Assembly: GCF_022815905.2 (NCBI RefSeq)
Contig: NZ_CP119327.1
Coordinates: 2,356,001 to 2,420,000 of the forward strand
Length of the DNA: 64,000 nt
Origin: Staphylococcus sp. NRL 16/872
GTDB lineage: Bacteria; Bacillota; Bacilli; Staphylococcales; Staphylococcaceae
Reading direction: 5' to 3'
In this document: positions 45,554-55,065 of the stretch, one piece after another
Layout of the letters: each line of letters opens with the position of its first letter
Numbering within the stretch: the stretch's first letter is position 1
Program-made: the position numbers and the translations under genes
Notes under the pieces: generated by a model
Database searches by the model: none
Told to the model about the DNA's origin: nothing
The model's input: only the letters and a program-made list of their open reading frames with translations

Positions 45554-45802
45554 CTATCCATTAAAATCGTAAGTAATGTCTTGGCCTTCTTTTACTTCTT
45601 GAATACTTAAGCTTTCAATATGATCAACATTAATGTAGTGCACTTGCGTACCATCTTTTAGAAATAAATAGGCAAGTTCGTCGAATTCATCAATCAATCG
45701 TTGCACACACGTATCATAGTCAGACCCATTTTGGAATGTTTTAAATTCATTATATGTTTGACCAGAAGTGGTTGTATAAGTTAATAAAAATGTGCGTTTC
45801 AT
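45554..45802 (-). CDS. Small protein of unknown function
   Basis: I do not recognise this 82-residue acidic protein. It has an N-terminal strand pattern (TFLLTYTTTSGQTYNEFKTF) and no signal or membrane segment. It follows the esterase gene by 14 bases with AGGAGAG as ribosome binding site, so it is very probably in the same operon. Confidence 0.7.
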   Translation of the reverse strand: MKRTFLLTYTTTSGQTYNEFKTFQNGSDYDTCVQRLIDEFDELAYLFLKDGTQVHYINVDHIESLSIQEVKEGQDITYDFNG

Positions 45803-45816
45803 CTTTTTCTCTCCTA

Positions 45817-46548
45817 TTAATTAGACTTGAAAAATTCAGCGATTTCTCTTTCAACATTCTCGCTACCTTCACCATGCGTCATAAGATGCTTACATAGTAA
45901 GTGATTTGATAAATCTTTATCTTGGCTATTGATATGTTCATAGATATAACGCGCACTATCTTGATACGATTGTTCGTCTTTTTCACCGTATAGAATTCTA
46001 GCCGGTGTTTTAATATCTCCTAAATGTGCGCTAATGTTAGAAATGAAATTTTTAAAAACCGTAATATTAGGACGATATGCTTCTATTTGATTCATCTGTT
46101 CTTGCGCAGTCGTTTCATCAAAATTCAAAAGTTCATTCATTCGTTTGCCATAACGCTCTAAACGCCATGCAATACCTGCTTCTTCCTTTTCATTCGGTGC
46201 AGACATCACCGCGATTTTAGCAACATCAACTGTTTCAGCTAATTTCAATGTAAATAAACCACCTAACGAAACGCCAGTTACATAAATTGTTTCAAAGCCC
46301 TCATGTTTTAAAAATTGATACGCTTCTCGAACGTCGTCCCACCAATCGTTAATCGTAAATTGAGTGAACGCTTTTAAAGGTAAGCCGTGGCCACGATAGT
46401 TTGGCGCATAGCATGTATACCCTTCCTCATTAAGTACTGTCGCTAAATGTTTAATATCACGTATTGTGCCTGTAAACGAATGTAATAACAATACTGCTTC
46501 CTCTCTTGTCCCTTTCAAATGAATAGGACGTGGTGATTTAACGTTCAT
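45817..46548 (-). CDS. Alpha/beta hydrolase, carboxylesterase-like
   Basis: The 243-residue cytosolic protein has the alpha/beta hydrolase fold. It shows the oxyanion LLLHSFTGT segment near residue 20, the nucleophile elbow GVSLGG with Ser94, an Asp in ILYGEKDEQS and a His in LMTHGEGS. It resembles the Est30-type monoglyceride lipase/carboxylesterase group. The natural substrate is unknown. The ribosome binding site is AGGGGGAG. It heads a two-gene unit with the following 82-residue protein. Confidence 0.87.
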   Translation of the reverse strand: MNVKSPRPIHLKGTREEAVLLLHSFTGTIRDIKHLATVLNEEGYTCYAPNYRGHGLPLKAFTQFTINDWWDDVREAYQFLKHEGFETIYVTGVSLGGLFTLKLAETVDVAKIAVMSAPNEKEEAGIAWRLERYGKRMNELLNFDETTAQEQMNQIEAYRPNITVFKNFISNISAHLGDIKTPARILYGEKDEQSYQDSARYIYEHINSQDKDLSNHLLCKHLMTHGEGSENVEREIAEFFKSN

Positions 46549-46619
46549 TCTAACTCCCCCTAGTTAAATGCAAAGTATGATTTATTAACACTGCCCGTAG
46601 GCTTAAATCTAAAAATTTG

Positions 46620-47471
46620 TTAGTGTACCCATTCCTTATAATTATCTCGAATCTCTTGAGCCAGTGTCTGCCCTTGTTTATAACCTGCATTACCAATATT
46701 CAAGATATTGTTTGGATTATAAATGTTATCTCCTATTTCTGCTTGGCTCTCACTATCTGGACTTATCACTAAGACATGGCTATGTTTGTTTAACTTTTCA
46801 GCATCATCAAAAGCACTTGGCATCATACCTAAGCCATCAGCTAACGGCGCTAGAATAATAATCGACTTAGCACCTTCTGCAAGCATTGCATTGGTAGGTG
46901 ATACCATACCACCATCGATCCAGTCACAATCATTCAAACGAATATGCGGCCAAATGCCAGGAACAGCACCACTTGCTGTAACCGCTTCTTCAAGCGTTAC
47001 ACCACTTTGTGAATTAAACGTACTTGTCGCGCCCGTTTTCGCATTCATCGCTGTAATTTCTAAATTGTCTTTCCACTTAACATCACCTAAACGTTGACGA
47101 ATCGCGTGTTTGCGTTCGTTTAATTCAACTTTAGAAGGACGTGTATAGACAATATCGCCCATCATTTGTCCAACTTTCTCAGCATCATCGCGTCCTACGA
47201 TAAAAGCATTTTGCCATAAACGATAAATATCAGACGACATAGTAGCACGATCATTCTCATCACGTCGCTCATCTAACTCATAATAGTAATCTTTCATATC
47301 ATAACCATTCGCCAACACCGTTCCTACAAATGAGCCTGCTGATGTACCTATTATCTTGTTCGCTTCATTCAATTTTATACCATTATCCATTAATCCTGCT
47401 AACACACCAGACTCCCAAGCGATACCCGTAATACCGCCTCCACCTAATACTAATGTACGTTCATTTGTCAT
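46620..47471 (-). CDS. Patatin-like phospholipase
   Basis: The 283-residue protein is a patatin-family serine hydrolase. It has the glycine-rich oxyanion loop GGGGITGIAW (residues 10-19), the nucleophile GTSAG with Ser44, and the catalytic DGG in CDWIDGGMVSP. No signal peptide is present, so it acts in the cytosol or at the inner face of the membrane. The ATG chosen follows AAAGGAGAG; an upstream start would lie in the end of the PAP2 gene. It is 17 bases downstream of the PAP2 phosphatase gene, which suggests a shared role in lipid turnover. Confidence 0.88.
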   Translation of the reverse strand: MTNERTLVLGGGGITGIAWESGVLAGLMDNGIKLNEANKIIGTSAGSFVGTVLANGYDMKDYYYELDERRDENDRATMSSDIYRLWQNAFIVGRDDAEKVGQMMGDIVYTRPSKVELNERKHAIRQRLGDVKWKDNLEITAMNAKTGATSTFNSQSGVTLEEAVTASGAVPGIWPHIRLNDCDWIDGGMVSPTNAMLAEGAKSIIILAPLADGLGMMPSAFDDAEKLNKHSHVLVISPDSESQAEIGDNIYNPNNILNIGNAGYKQGQTLAQEIRDNYKEWVH

Positions 47472-47488
47472 TGTTATCTCTCCTTTAT

Positions 47489-48184
47489 TTAACAACGTTG
47501 AACATTTTTATTTTTAGCTCTCGGAAAATTAAGATAAAACAATGGAACAACCATTAAAAACAACGCCATCCATATTACACCTAACGACACACCACCCACA
47601 ACGTCCGTAATATAATGGGCATGGAAATAAAGTCGACAACCTAAAACGCCTATCCATATTACGACAGTAAGCACACTGATTATGATTCTTATAGCCATAA
47701 CCTTAATCATAGGTAGAATAACGATAAGTAAAGCTAAAGCTAATAATGTACTCGCATTTGAGTGTCCACTTGGAAACGAATAGCCATGATCACGTAATAA
47801 ATGATTATAGGGACGTGGCCTTTCTATAAGTTGCTTAATCAAATAATTCATTAACGTTCCTGTATAGATACTCAATATGAGCCATATCGAAACTTTATAA
47901 TTTTTAAATAATAAAATAAGCGCTAAAAATGCCGTTATGTACATGATCGATTTCACTTCACCAATTTCAGCGCAAAAAGTCATAAAGTTCTGCCAAAGAT
48001 TGCCTCCAAAATGTCTTTGAGGTTCTCCAAATTGTTCAGTTAGCCAATGTAACGAGCCTAAATCAATATTTTGAATAAACAATGCATTCCTACTCACATT
48101 TATCGCTGAAAATATAAAAATAATTAACCCAATCATGAACATAGGTACCGTTATCGCAGATGTCAATTCTCTCTTTTGTTTCAT
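47489..48184 (-). CDS. PAP2-family membrane phosphatase
   Basis: The roughly 231-residue protein has six membrane segments and the three PAP2 motifs: KQLIERPRP, SFPSGHSNAS and CRLYFHAHYITDVVGG. The serine usual at the start of the third motif is cysteine here, while Arg, His and Asp are intact. Such enzymes dephosphorylate phosphatidate or undecaprenyl pyrophosphate outside the membrane. The start is uncertain between 48184 (MKQKREL) and nine codons upstream; both have weak ribosome binding sites. Confidence 0.86.
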   Translation of the reverse strand: MKQKRELTSAITVPMFMIGLIIFIFSAINVSRNALFIQNIDLGSLHWLTEQFGEPQRHFGGNLWQNFMTFCAEIGEVKSIMYITAFLALILLFKNYKVSIWLILSIYTGTLMNYLIKQLIERPRPYNHLLRDHGYSFPSGHSNASTLLALALLIVILPMIKVMAIRIIISVLTVVIWIGVLGCRLYFHAHYITDVVGGVSLGVIWMALFLMVVPLFYLNFPRAKNKNVQRC

Positions 48185-48246
48185 ACTACTTTCACCAGTT
48201 CCTAATTTCATATATTTCTTTTACCTATTAAAACACGCATTCCTTA

Positions 48247-48942
48247 TCAAGAAAAATCATTAAGATGTTTTCTTTGGTGCCCATTCTCATCAAAGTTCTC
48301 TGGCTTAAGCCACTGTTCAAATCTTGATTTTACATTTGGCCATTCATTATCGAGCATTGAGAACCAAGCAGTATCTCGATTGCGTCCTTTACAAATATTG
48401 GAATGTCGGAAGACTCCTTCAAATGTAAATCCAAATCTTTGTGCCGCATGTTTAGAAGGTGCGTTCAAATTATCACATTTCCATTCATAGCGTCTGTAGC
48501 CTAATGTTTCAAACACATACTTTGCTAATAAATACTGTATTTCTGTTCCTACACGTGTCTTCTTTAATTGATTGGAATATATAATATTACCTACTTCTAT
48601 AGAACCATGCTCAGGATTTATGCGCATTAACGCCAAAATGCCTAAAGGTTGTTGTTGTGTATTATCTTCAATAGTAAAGAAATATTTATCTTCGCTATTA
48701 ATAAGTTGTTTAACATAGTACTCAAAGGTAAATTTATTATTAAAAGGTCCTTCATAAAGATATGTCCAATTTTTTCTAGAATCATCGTCACATAGTGCAT
48801 CATACAAATGATCTATGTGATTTATGCCTAATTTTATTAGTGATCCATATTGTCCTTCAAGAGTTTGTGCATCAGGAAATGAAGGTACCCTATAGTTATC
48901 TAACGCGTCTCCTATTGGTTGTTTAAATTCATTTACTCGCAT
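48247..48942 (-). CDS. GNAT acetyltransferase, RimJ/RimL-like
   Basis: The 231-residue protein resembles the RimJ/RimL or YjcK-type acetyltransferases (GNAT_3). It shows the EVGNIIYSNQLKKTRVGTEIQYLLAKYVFETLGYRRYEWKCDNLN stretch followed by APSKHAAQRFGFTFEGVFRH. The target may be a protein N terminus or a small amine; this is not shown. The chosen ATG (MRVNEF) follows GGGAG by nine bases. It is a single gene between the PAP2 gene and the mps operon. Confidence 0.83.
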   Translation of the reverse strand: MRVNEFKQPIGDALDNYRVPSFPDAQTLEGQYGSLIKLGINHIDHLYDALCDDDSRKNWTYLYEGPFNNKFTFEYYVKQLINSEDKYFFTIEDNTQQQPLGILALMRINPEHGSIEVGNIIYSNQLKKTRVGTEIQYLLAKYVFETLGYRRYEWKCDNLNAPSKHAAQRFGFTFEGVFRHSNICKGRNRDTAWFSMLDNEWPNVKSRFEQWLKPENFDENGHQRKHLNDFS

Positions 48943-49032
48943 TGCTTTCAACTCCCACACTGCCTTTGTGTAAATTGTACACTAAAGCTACAAAATAAGC
49001 TCTTAATAGGTATGCTTGAATTAGATAAAAAA

Positions 49033-49076
49033 GGGAGCGGGATAGAAATTAAAATAATTTCGTCCTCCCGCCCCGG
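49033..49076. repeat. gggaca-family hairpin
   Basis: gcggga..gaaatt and aatttc....tcccgc pair imperfectly. The element resembles the long gggagtgggacagaaat repeat known from staphylococcal intergenic regions. It lies between the GNAT gene and mpsC. Confidence 0.65.
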
Positions 49077-49152
49077 CAAGGATGACTAGATTTGAAAAAA
49101 GCTTGATTTAAGCGCATTTTCAAAACAGTCAGCTACTGCCAATATGTTAACG

Positions 49153-49190
49153 AAGGCTGAGACATTTTATTATTGTCCCAGCCTTTCTTT
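49153..49190. repeat. gggaca-family hairpin near the mpsC 3' end
   Basis: aaggctgagaca (49153-49164) pairs with tgtcccagcctt (49174-49185) with one mismatch. It is ten bases beyond the mpsC stop, but its T-rich side faces the plus strand, so its role as mpsC terminator is unclear. Confidence 0.6.
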
Positions 49191-49199
49191 CATCACTGT

Positions 49200-49568
49200 T
49201 TATTTTTGAAGTGTTTTTTCCAAATTCTCATCTAATTTAAATATAATGACGCGTTCTCCCGTTATAGTGCTTAAATCACTATGGAAGCTATTTACACTAA
49301 CGTCTGTAATATCTAATATAAGTTGCATTAAGTCATCTTGTCCTGATTCTACAAGTTCTGAGCGTGTACGTTTAATGTTGAGTAAACCTTCCTGTGTTTC
49401 ACATACACGATACTCAGCTGGCGTTAAGACCCCTTGTAAATTGACGATAATCATATCTCTTAAAATATCTGTTTTAACTGAGAGTGAACCTCGTCCTAGA
49501 AAGTCCTTTTCCCATTGAGTGATTGCTTTACTAATTTCTGCTTCATAAGCACCTTTAGATTTAGCCAT
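49200..49568 (-). CDS. mpsC: DUF2294 protein MpsC
   Basis: The 122-residue protein belongs to the DUF2294 (Na-translocating decarboxylase-associated) family. Motifs are the N-terminal helix, GRGSLSVKTDILRDMIIVNLQGVLTPAE near residues 26-53 and VSVNSFHSDLSTITGERVIIFKLD. In S. aureus this is the third gene of the mpsABC locus; mpsAB suffices for activity and MpsC has no clear function. It lies about 70 bases downstream of mpsB on the same strand. Confidence 0.85.
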   Translation of the reverse strand: MAKSKGAYEAEISKAITQWEKDFLGRGSLSVKTDILRDMIIVNLQGVLTPAEYRVCETQEGLLNIKRTRSELVESGQDDLMQLILDITDVSVNSFHSDLSTITGERVIIFKLDENLEKTLQK

Positions 49569-49637
49569 GGTTAATCTTAAGTCTCCTATTGATTGATTAA
49601 CCTTATTTTATCACTTTTTCAGGAAAAACCGAACTCC

Positions 49638-52208
49638 CTACCAGTCTTTCCAGTTACCATCTTCATCAATACTTGCTAGACGAACCCAACGATGATCCAC
49701 TTTCTGATTAAATTTAATATTATTTTCAAGCAATGCTTCAATGTAGCTATCAGGTGCTTGAATAACAACTAATAAACGAATTGGAGAATGATAAATTTTA
49801 TTATCTGCCGCCATAACGGATTGCCATGGTAAGCCTGCTAATAAGTCACTCGAATTACCTTGCATGACGCCGACACCTGAAGTTACAGATTGTGTCGTTT
49901 TATTTCCACTTCCATAGAAATGAGGCGCTACTGTAGAAGCGTAATATTGTAAATTGATCCACTGCGCAACTAATGCAGGTCCAGAAATAATCGTATTAAG
50001 AAGCTGACCGTCTGCGTCTTTTTTCCAATCGTAATTATGTAAAAATGCACGACCTTCTAAATTGGTTCCTTCTGTAATACTACGTTGTCCGATAATAAAC
50101 TCTGCATTTCGAGCAAGACCCCATTCTGGACGAATTTCACTCCAGTCACTCGCATAACGTCGTGCTTCAGCAACTGGGTCTTTCGTACGACCTTGATCTA
50201 AGCCAGGTAAGTTAGCTAAACGTTCAGTATTAGCTTTATAGCTTACGCGTGGCATCGCTTCTTCTAACATATCAAATGCTTTTTGAGCGGATTCTGTTAA
50301 CTCTGGCATATAAATATATTCTAATTCATCTACAGACGTTTTATGTTCTGCTGCAATAAATACTGTTTCTTCAGGAATAGTAATGCCTTCCGCTTTCAAG
50401 CTTTGACGCACATGAGGCAAGTTACACATCATCGCAAGTAACTTAGCGTTAAAGCCGCTTGAAGCCCCACCACAAGCACCACATTCTAATGAAGCATGGT
50501 ATGGATTATTGTTTGATTCACTACCATGGCCACCTAAAACTACCAATGGCGCGAAATCAGTTGTTAAATCCATGAGTTGCAATGCTTGCTTCGTGAAAGC
50601 CACTTGTTCTTCTTCAGTGAAACCAATTGGCAAATCACTATATAAATCATGTTCACGATTGATAGTTAATTTGGCTTCCGGTTTCTTCAACCAATTCTTC
50701 GTAAAGTTACGTACGAAGTTTCGAGTACTCTTCGGTATAAGCGTACTAGCTAATGTATTTAAACTTAAGAATGGTCCACTGAGTTCTGGTAACAGTAAAC
50801 TTGGCAAGACATTATGTTTCATCAATTTAAATGTGTAAAACATTGATGTTACTGAATGCTGTTGTTGATTATACGTATTTAAAGCGTGACGATCCGCATA
50901 TTCTTTAATCGTGTAAGCTGGTGGCACCATGACTGGTAATGAATTATGGCTAAATTGTTCATGCAATACTTCTTTACGAATCGGTAAGCCGAAGAAACCT
51001 GCAATACCAATTGTTTCAAATGGTCCTTCACTTTCTAAATGACGACGAAATGGTTCTGAACGTACATCTATACAGAACGCTAATTGAACTTGAGTTTGTG
51101 GTGGCTCTTGTTTCGTTGATTTATTATAAATACTATCTATCAATTCACGTTCATGTGTTTCTTCCCATGCTTCGAGCCACAATTTTTTAAAATAAAGCGG
51201 ATTAAAATCATGCGCGAATTTTAAATGTTCAATTTGATCTTCAATCGACATGGCTGCCCATTCATCAATTGACATTTCCCCATAGTATAACCATTTACTT
51301 ACTAATTCTTTAATACGTCTTTCCACATTTAAGACTGCCGGACGGCTCATTTTTTCAGTATCTAATAAGATGCATTCCATTGTTAAACGTATCGCAAGAT
51401 ATTGCGTTAATACATCCGCTTCATGTTCATTTTGTTCTGCTCGATAATACATCATTCCTGCCCATCCAGGTAATGATAAGAAATGTCCAGTTAGATAAAA
51501 TTCACGTTCATCTTCCGCAATATCTAAATGGTTTAATGCCATAATAAGTGCTTCTCTGTAGTCATGCGGTAGTGTCTTAACCATTTTGCGTTGTGTTTTC
51601 GTCAACATAGGATCGTGTTGTGCTAAGTGTAACCATGCAACGTAGAAGCCTTCTTCACGTTTTGGCATTGTCCAACTTGATTGGAAATTATCTAAATAAA
51701 GTTTTGACCATTTAATAATATGCGTATTCAGTTCATCCATAAGAGATTCGCCTTTGGCATTAAACGCATTGGCACTTTTTGAACGTGCATATTTAAAAGG
51801 TTCATTTTCAAAGACGCCTTTAAGTTTTGATACTTCTAATTTTAAGTATGCTTCTTTCGTAATTAAATCGTTAGGTACATCTTGTATGCGCATGGCATTC
51901 TTGCAATAGGTATCAATATGCTGTTGAGGTATAGACGTCTTGTATTTACGCACTGCTTGTTTGACTTCTTCTTCTACGAGAGATTGGTCTATCTCGCCCT
52001 TTTCCAAAGCAGTCATCACAGAGGCGTGGCTAGGGTATAAATCAATATCTCGTACGTGTTTAAACCACTGTGCTACTTGGTCGAAGGTTTGGTGTTCCAT
52101 TTCTTCCCAAGGATTGCGTGCTGCAAAAATTGAAATAGGTGAAAGTGGCGTTATTACACGACGTGCTGATTTAACTGTTTCATCTATATTATGTTTGGTA
52201 ATTGTCAT
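49638..52208 (-). CDS. mpsB: MpsB, DUF2309 inorganic carbon transport subunit
   Basis: The roughly 856-residue cytoplasmic protein belongs to DUF2309 (DabA). It has a beta-carbonic-anhydrase-like zinc site: Cys and Asp in FCIDVRSE, His in [14 protein letters not shown] and Cys in ECGACGG. With MpsA it concentrates bicarbonate or CO2 and supports membrane potential, known from S. aureus and from DabAB. The chosen ATG (MTITKHN) follows AAGAGGTG; a GTG four codons upstream overlaps that site. It begins about 15 bases after mpsA ends. Confidence 0.92.
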   Translation of the reverse strand: MTITKHNIDETVKSARRVITPLSPISIFAARNPWEEMEHQTFDQVAQWFKHVRDIDLYPSHASVMTALEKGEIDQSLVEEEVKQAVRKYKTSIPQQHIDTYCKNAMRIQDVPNDLITKEAYLKLEVSKLKGVFENEPFKYARSKSANAFNAKGESLMDELNTHIIKWSKLYLDNFQSSWTMPKREEGFYVAWLHLAQHDPMLTKTQRKMVKTLPHDYREALIMALNHLDIAEDEREFYLTGHFLSLPGWAGMMYYRAEQNEHEADVLTQYLAIRLTMECILLDTEKMSRPAVLNVERRIKELVSKWLYYGEMSIDEWAAMSIEDQIEHLKFAHDFNPLYFKKLWLEAWEETHERELIDSIYNKSTKQEPPQTQVQLAFCIDVRSEPFRRHLESEGPFETIGIAGFFGLPIRKEVLHEQFSHNSLPVMVPPAYTIKEYADRHALNTYNQQQHSVTSMFYTFKLMKHNVLPSLLLPELSGPFLSLNTLASTLIPKSTRNFVRNFTKNWLKKPEAKLTINREHDLYSDLPIGFTEEEQVAFTKQALQLMDLTTDFAPLVVLGGHGSESNNNPYHASLECGACGGASSGFNAKLLAMMCNLPHVRQSLKAEGITIPEETVFIAAEHKTSVDELEYIYMPELTESAQKAFDMLEEAMPRVSYKANTERLANLPGLDQGRTKDPVAEARRYASDWSEIRPEWGLARNAEFIIGQRSITEGTNLEGRAFLHNYDWKKDADGQLLNTIISGPALVAQWINLQYYASTVAPHFYGSGNKTTQSVTSGVGVMQGNSSDLLAGLPWQSVMAADNKIYHSPIRLLVVIQAPDSYIEALLENNIKFNQKVDHRWVRLASIDEDGNWKDW

Positions 52209-52223
52209 GTCAGGTTTCACCTC

Positions 52224-53723
52224 TTATAAATATTTCTTCAAGTAGTTAGGATGGCTTTCAACTGATTTAAATTTAGCTTCGCCGATCTTGATGAGCCACA
52301 AATAGACTTTGGCAAAAGCAGTCGATGTACGACGACGTGCGACCCAAATACTGAAAACACTACCTAATACTAAAATTGCGATACAAAGGATGGCGCTTAG
52401 TAATGGTGGATGAGACGGCACCATGTAAACATTATCTAAGATATCGACAAATACTTGATGTGTGATGACGTATACGAATGCTACGATAACAAGCATAGCG
52501 ATACCGATAATGCGGCCCATAACACCTCTATTTAACGCTACCATTTGGTTCCAAGATACAGATAATGACCAAGCTAAGATGAACGCACTGATTAATGTGT
52601 AAGCGTTATGCTTACTTGTTATGAAAAAGATCACCGCAATGATAATCGCAAGTGCTCGACCTAACACTGTCCAAGCGTATGAGCGTTTAACGTTAGGTGG
52701 TGTAGGAATGTTAAAGCGTTTTACAATTGAACCTGATTGTAGGAATAAGGTTGCTTTAAACACACCGTGTAAAATCAAGTGAATAATCGCAGCGGAATAG
52801 ACACCGAGCGCACATTGCACAAGCATGAAGCCCATTTGGCTCATCGTAGAACCTACGAGTTGGCGTTTGTAATCTACGTGGACCAAGCTAATGCCTGAAC
52901 CGATTAAGACAGAAATACTTGAGATAATTAACAGTATTGTTAACGCGATATGGTTATCAAATACTGGTGAAAAACGAGTTAAAATAATGCCACCAGCATT
53001 TACGATACCTGCATGCATAACGGCAGATACAGGCGTTGGCGCTACTACTGATTCAATCAACCAACTTTGGAAAGGATATTGCGCTGCTGGGATAATGACC
53101 GCAAGCACAAGTAATAAATCTACTAATAATTTCATGCCGTAACCCATTGCGTAATCGTAATTTTGCGTTGGGTCAATCGTCCAATCTCCAGTTCCGACAT
53201 ATAATAGGATGACTGCTAATAATAAAGCGAGCCAACCGATAATAAATGAACGTGCAGAGACTTTGGCTGCTTCTGCAGGTACCTTCCATGAGCGGTTTAA
53301 ACGAATTAATTGTGTTAAGCAAAATAATGTAAGTCCCCAACATAATGTCATTAGTCGTAAATCATTACTTAACCAACCAACTGATGCAAATACTGTCGTA
53401 AAGGTATAGAGTGTGAAATATTTGCGATAGTTACGATCTCCAAGTAAATAACGCATTGAGAACTTTTGAATGATAAATCCTAAAGCTAATACGAAAGCAC
53501 CGACTAACCAAGCGAGTTTATCTAATGCAAAAATGCCTACAATTTCTCTATCCTGAATTGTAATTAAACCAATCACTCCTACGATGACAGGTAGTAAGAG
53601 TAAAATTAAATGTAAACGTATGTATTGTACAGGGACCGACGGAATCAAAAAAATTAGTCCACTCAGCACTGCAATGACAAGCGTTATAAAAAATAGTGTC
53701 AGTAATAAACTTGAACTTAACAT
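52224..53723 (-). CDS. mpsA: MpsA, NuoL/NdhF-like membrane subunit
   Basis: The 499-residue membrane protein is related to the proton-pumping ND5/NuoL subunits, with about 13 membrane segments. The conserved segment PFQSWLIESVVAPTPVSAVMHAGIVNAGG near residues 215-243 is the hallmark. It lacks complex I partner genes and is instead paired with a DUF2309 gene, so it is the MpsA/DabB ion-translocating subunit and not NADH dehydrogenase. The ATG follows GGAGG. The upstream 587 bases to the next gene hold its promoter, which I could not define. Confidence 0.92.
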   Translation of the reverse strand: MLSSSLLLTLFFITLVIAVLSGLIFLIPSVPVQYIRLHLILLLLPVIVGVIGLITIQDREIVGIFALDKLAWLVGAFVLALGFIIQKFSMRYLLGDRNYRKYFTLYTFTTVFASVGWLSNDLRLMTLCWGLTLFCLTQLIRLNRSWKVPAEAAKVSARSFIIGWLALLLAVILLYVGTGDWTIDPTQNYDYAMGYGMKLLVDLLLVLAVIIPAAQYPFQSWLIESVVAPTPVSAVMHAGIVNAGGIILTRFSPVFDNHIALTILLIISSISVLIGSGISLVHVDYKRQLVGSTMSQMGFMLVQCALGVYSAAIIHLILHGVFKATLFLQSGSIVKRFNIPTPPNVKRSYAWTVLGRALAIIIAVIFFITSKHNAYTLISAFILAWSLSVSWNQMVALNRGVMGRIIGIAMLVIVAFVYVITHQVFVDILDNVYMVPSHPPLLSAILCIAILVLGSVFSIWVARRRTSTAFAKVYLWLIKIGEAKFKSVESHPNYLKKYL

Positions 53724-54273
53724 TGCTGTTCCTCCATCTTTCAAACTAAATTAATATACGAAAATACCTGCAACAGACTAGTTTTGTTCCTATCATTTAA
53801 GGTTTCAACTAACTATCGCAGGCTTCTTTAGAACTCATTTGAATATGTTATAAATGTTTTTATAAGCTACCTTTTAATTATGTATATAAGACTGTCTAGT
53901 ATTAACTATCATTTTCAGCCTTTTATTTTATCGATAATTTCTATACTACATATTTCTTACCCTTCAATTAAACAATGGATATATTTTAATATAAAACTTC
54001 CTTGCATAATTGCTTGATAAAGACTTATGTAAAAAATTCGCGTAATAACTACAATATATGAAAATAATAACTAAATGTCAAACATTTATCATAGATAGAA
54101 CGAGTAACATTAAGATTTAGAAGCGAATGATTAATTTAGTAGAATGTATATCGTTTATTTAAGAAGTTTCACACTTAGGCATGACTGACTGTTATAATTT
54201 ATCGGAAAATCATCGTTTATGAAGCGCTTTCCGCAACTTAGGGATTAATGCCCTTTTATTCAATAACGCACGT

Positions 54274-54279
54274 TATACT
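54274..54279 (+). promoter_or_regulatory. -10 element of the modulin peptide gene
   Basis: A TATACT lies 31 bases before the start codon, and the -35 region (cccttt) is poor, as at activator-dependent promoters. In S. aureus psm-alpha is directly activated by AgrA. A half-site-like acacttagg is at 54171-54179, but a proper tandem AgrA site was not found. The rest of 53745-54270 is AT-rich with no gene seen. Confidence 0.45.
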
Positions 54280-54310
54280 GTATTTAACATTTAATAAGGA
54301 GGTACTCAAA

Positions 54311-54373
54311 ATGGGAATCATTTCTGGTATTATTGAACTTGTTAAATTCATCATCGACTTAACTAAAAAATAA
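54311..54373 (+). CDS. Phenol-soluble modulin alpha-like peptide
   Basis: This 63-base gene encodes a 20-residue peptide beginning MGIISGIIELVKFI and ending DLTKK. It is amphipathic and helical, with a net charge of about +1, no signal peptide, and the MGII start found in PSM-alpha peptides of S. aureus. Such peptides are secreted by the Pmt ABC exporter, lyse cells and act as surfactants. An AAGGAGG site lies seven bases before the ATG, and a strong terminator follows. The position beside mpsA (ndhF-like) matches the S. aureus psm-alpha locus, but only one copy is present. Confidence 0.88.
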   Translation: MGIISGIIELVKFIIDLTKK

Positions 54374-54404
54374 GTCTTACAAAACGCACATAGAGTTATT
54401 AAAC

Positions 54405-54443
54405 AGTAAGGTTTTCTTCAAACGAAAACCTTACTATTTTTTT
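54405..54443 (+). terminator. Terminator of the modulin peptide gene
   Basis: A 12-bp perfect stem (54405-54416 with 54424-54435) is followed by seven T on the plus strand. Confidence 0.9.
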
Positions 54444-54457
54444 GCTAAAATGAAAGA

Positions 54458-54491
54458 AACGTTTAACCGAGAAATAACTCGATTAAACGTT
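54458..54491. repeat. Inverted repeat without T run
   Basis: aacgtttaaccgag and ctcgattaaacgtt form a 14-bp stem with one mismatch and a six-base loop. It may be an operator or an RNA hairpin; no function is assigned. The sequence from here to 54711 shows no gene. Confidence 0.6.
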
Positions 54492-54711
54492 CGTGGATAA
54501 AATGAATTTATTTTGTTATCTATAAAATAACACATTTTTGAGTGTGTGCATGTAACAATTCTGTGAAGTCGCTTAAATCTTTATTAAATTAAGTCCTTAT
54601 TTCAACATAAATGATGCTTAACCTATGATTAAAGGTTGTAAATCTAACCACTCTCAATGATAATATACCTTACAACACATTATTGCAATAGACCAACATC
54701 ATTTTAGAGAA

Positions 54712-54772
54712 AAAGGTCGGGACAAAACATAAATCGATTTCCTAGCGCACAAATCTTTTATGTCTCAACCTT
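54712..54772. repeat. gggaca-family hairpin before a small membrane protein gene
   Basis: aaaggtcgggacaaaacataaa and a complementary tttatgtctcaacctt segment pair with a few mismatches. It ends 26 bases before a start codon, like the hairpin at 36000. Confidence 0.65.
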
Positions 54773-54798
54773 AATAACAACATAGAAAGGACATCTAT

Positions 54799-55065
54799 AT
54801 GCAACACTTCAAACACTTCTCTTTCATTTCCATTTTGTTGACAATTTTAAGTGGATTTATTGTTTACACTACACTATTTACCAATTTATACAACTATACT
54901 ATCGTTAATTTTTGGTATTGGCCTGGCGCCTTAATTATCTTCCTCACCCTTATTTTAAATACATTATGTTTGTTATTAAATATGCACATCATACTAAATG
55001 TGATATTGTTTATTTTTAATATCGTTTTATTAATTATATTTACCTCACCATTTTTATTGAATTAA
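54799..55065 (+). CDS. Small membrane protein of unknown function
   Basis: I do not recognise this 88-residue protein. It is very hydrophobic with three predicted membrane segments (residues about 8-27, 38-60 and 64-85) and no charged loops of note. The ribosome binding site GAAAGGA is adequate. It lies between the modulin peptide gene and an acetyltransferase gene, with a palindromic hairpin just upstream. Expression is not proven by sequence. Confidence 0.6.
   Translation: MQHFKHFSFISILLTILSGFIVYTTLFTNLYNYTIVNFWYWPGALIIFLTLILNTLCLLLNMHIILNVILFIFNIVLLIIFTSPFLLN

Noticed and set aside
46723..47097. 124-codon plus-strand frame opposite the patatin gene
   Set aside because: It is a shadow of a gene with clear catalytic motifs and has no ribosome binding site.
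52224..53723. Annotation as NADH dehydrogenase subunit 5
   Set aside because: No other complex I genes are present and the gene is paired with a DUF2309 gene, which defines the MpsAB/DabAB system.
54061..54130. Short frame MKIITKCQ... upstream of the modulin gene
   Set aside because: It has no ribosome binding site and no amphipathic pattern, so it is not called as a second modulin.
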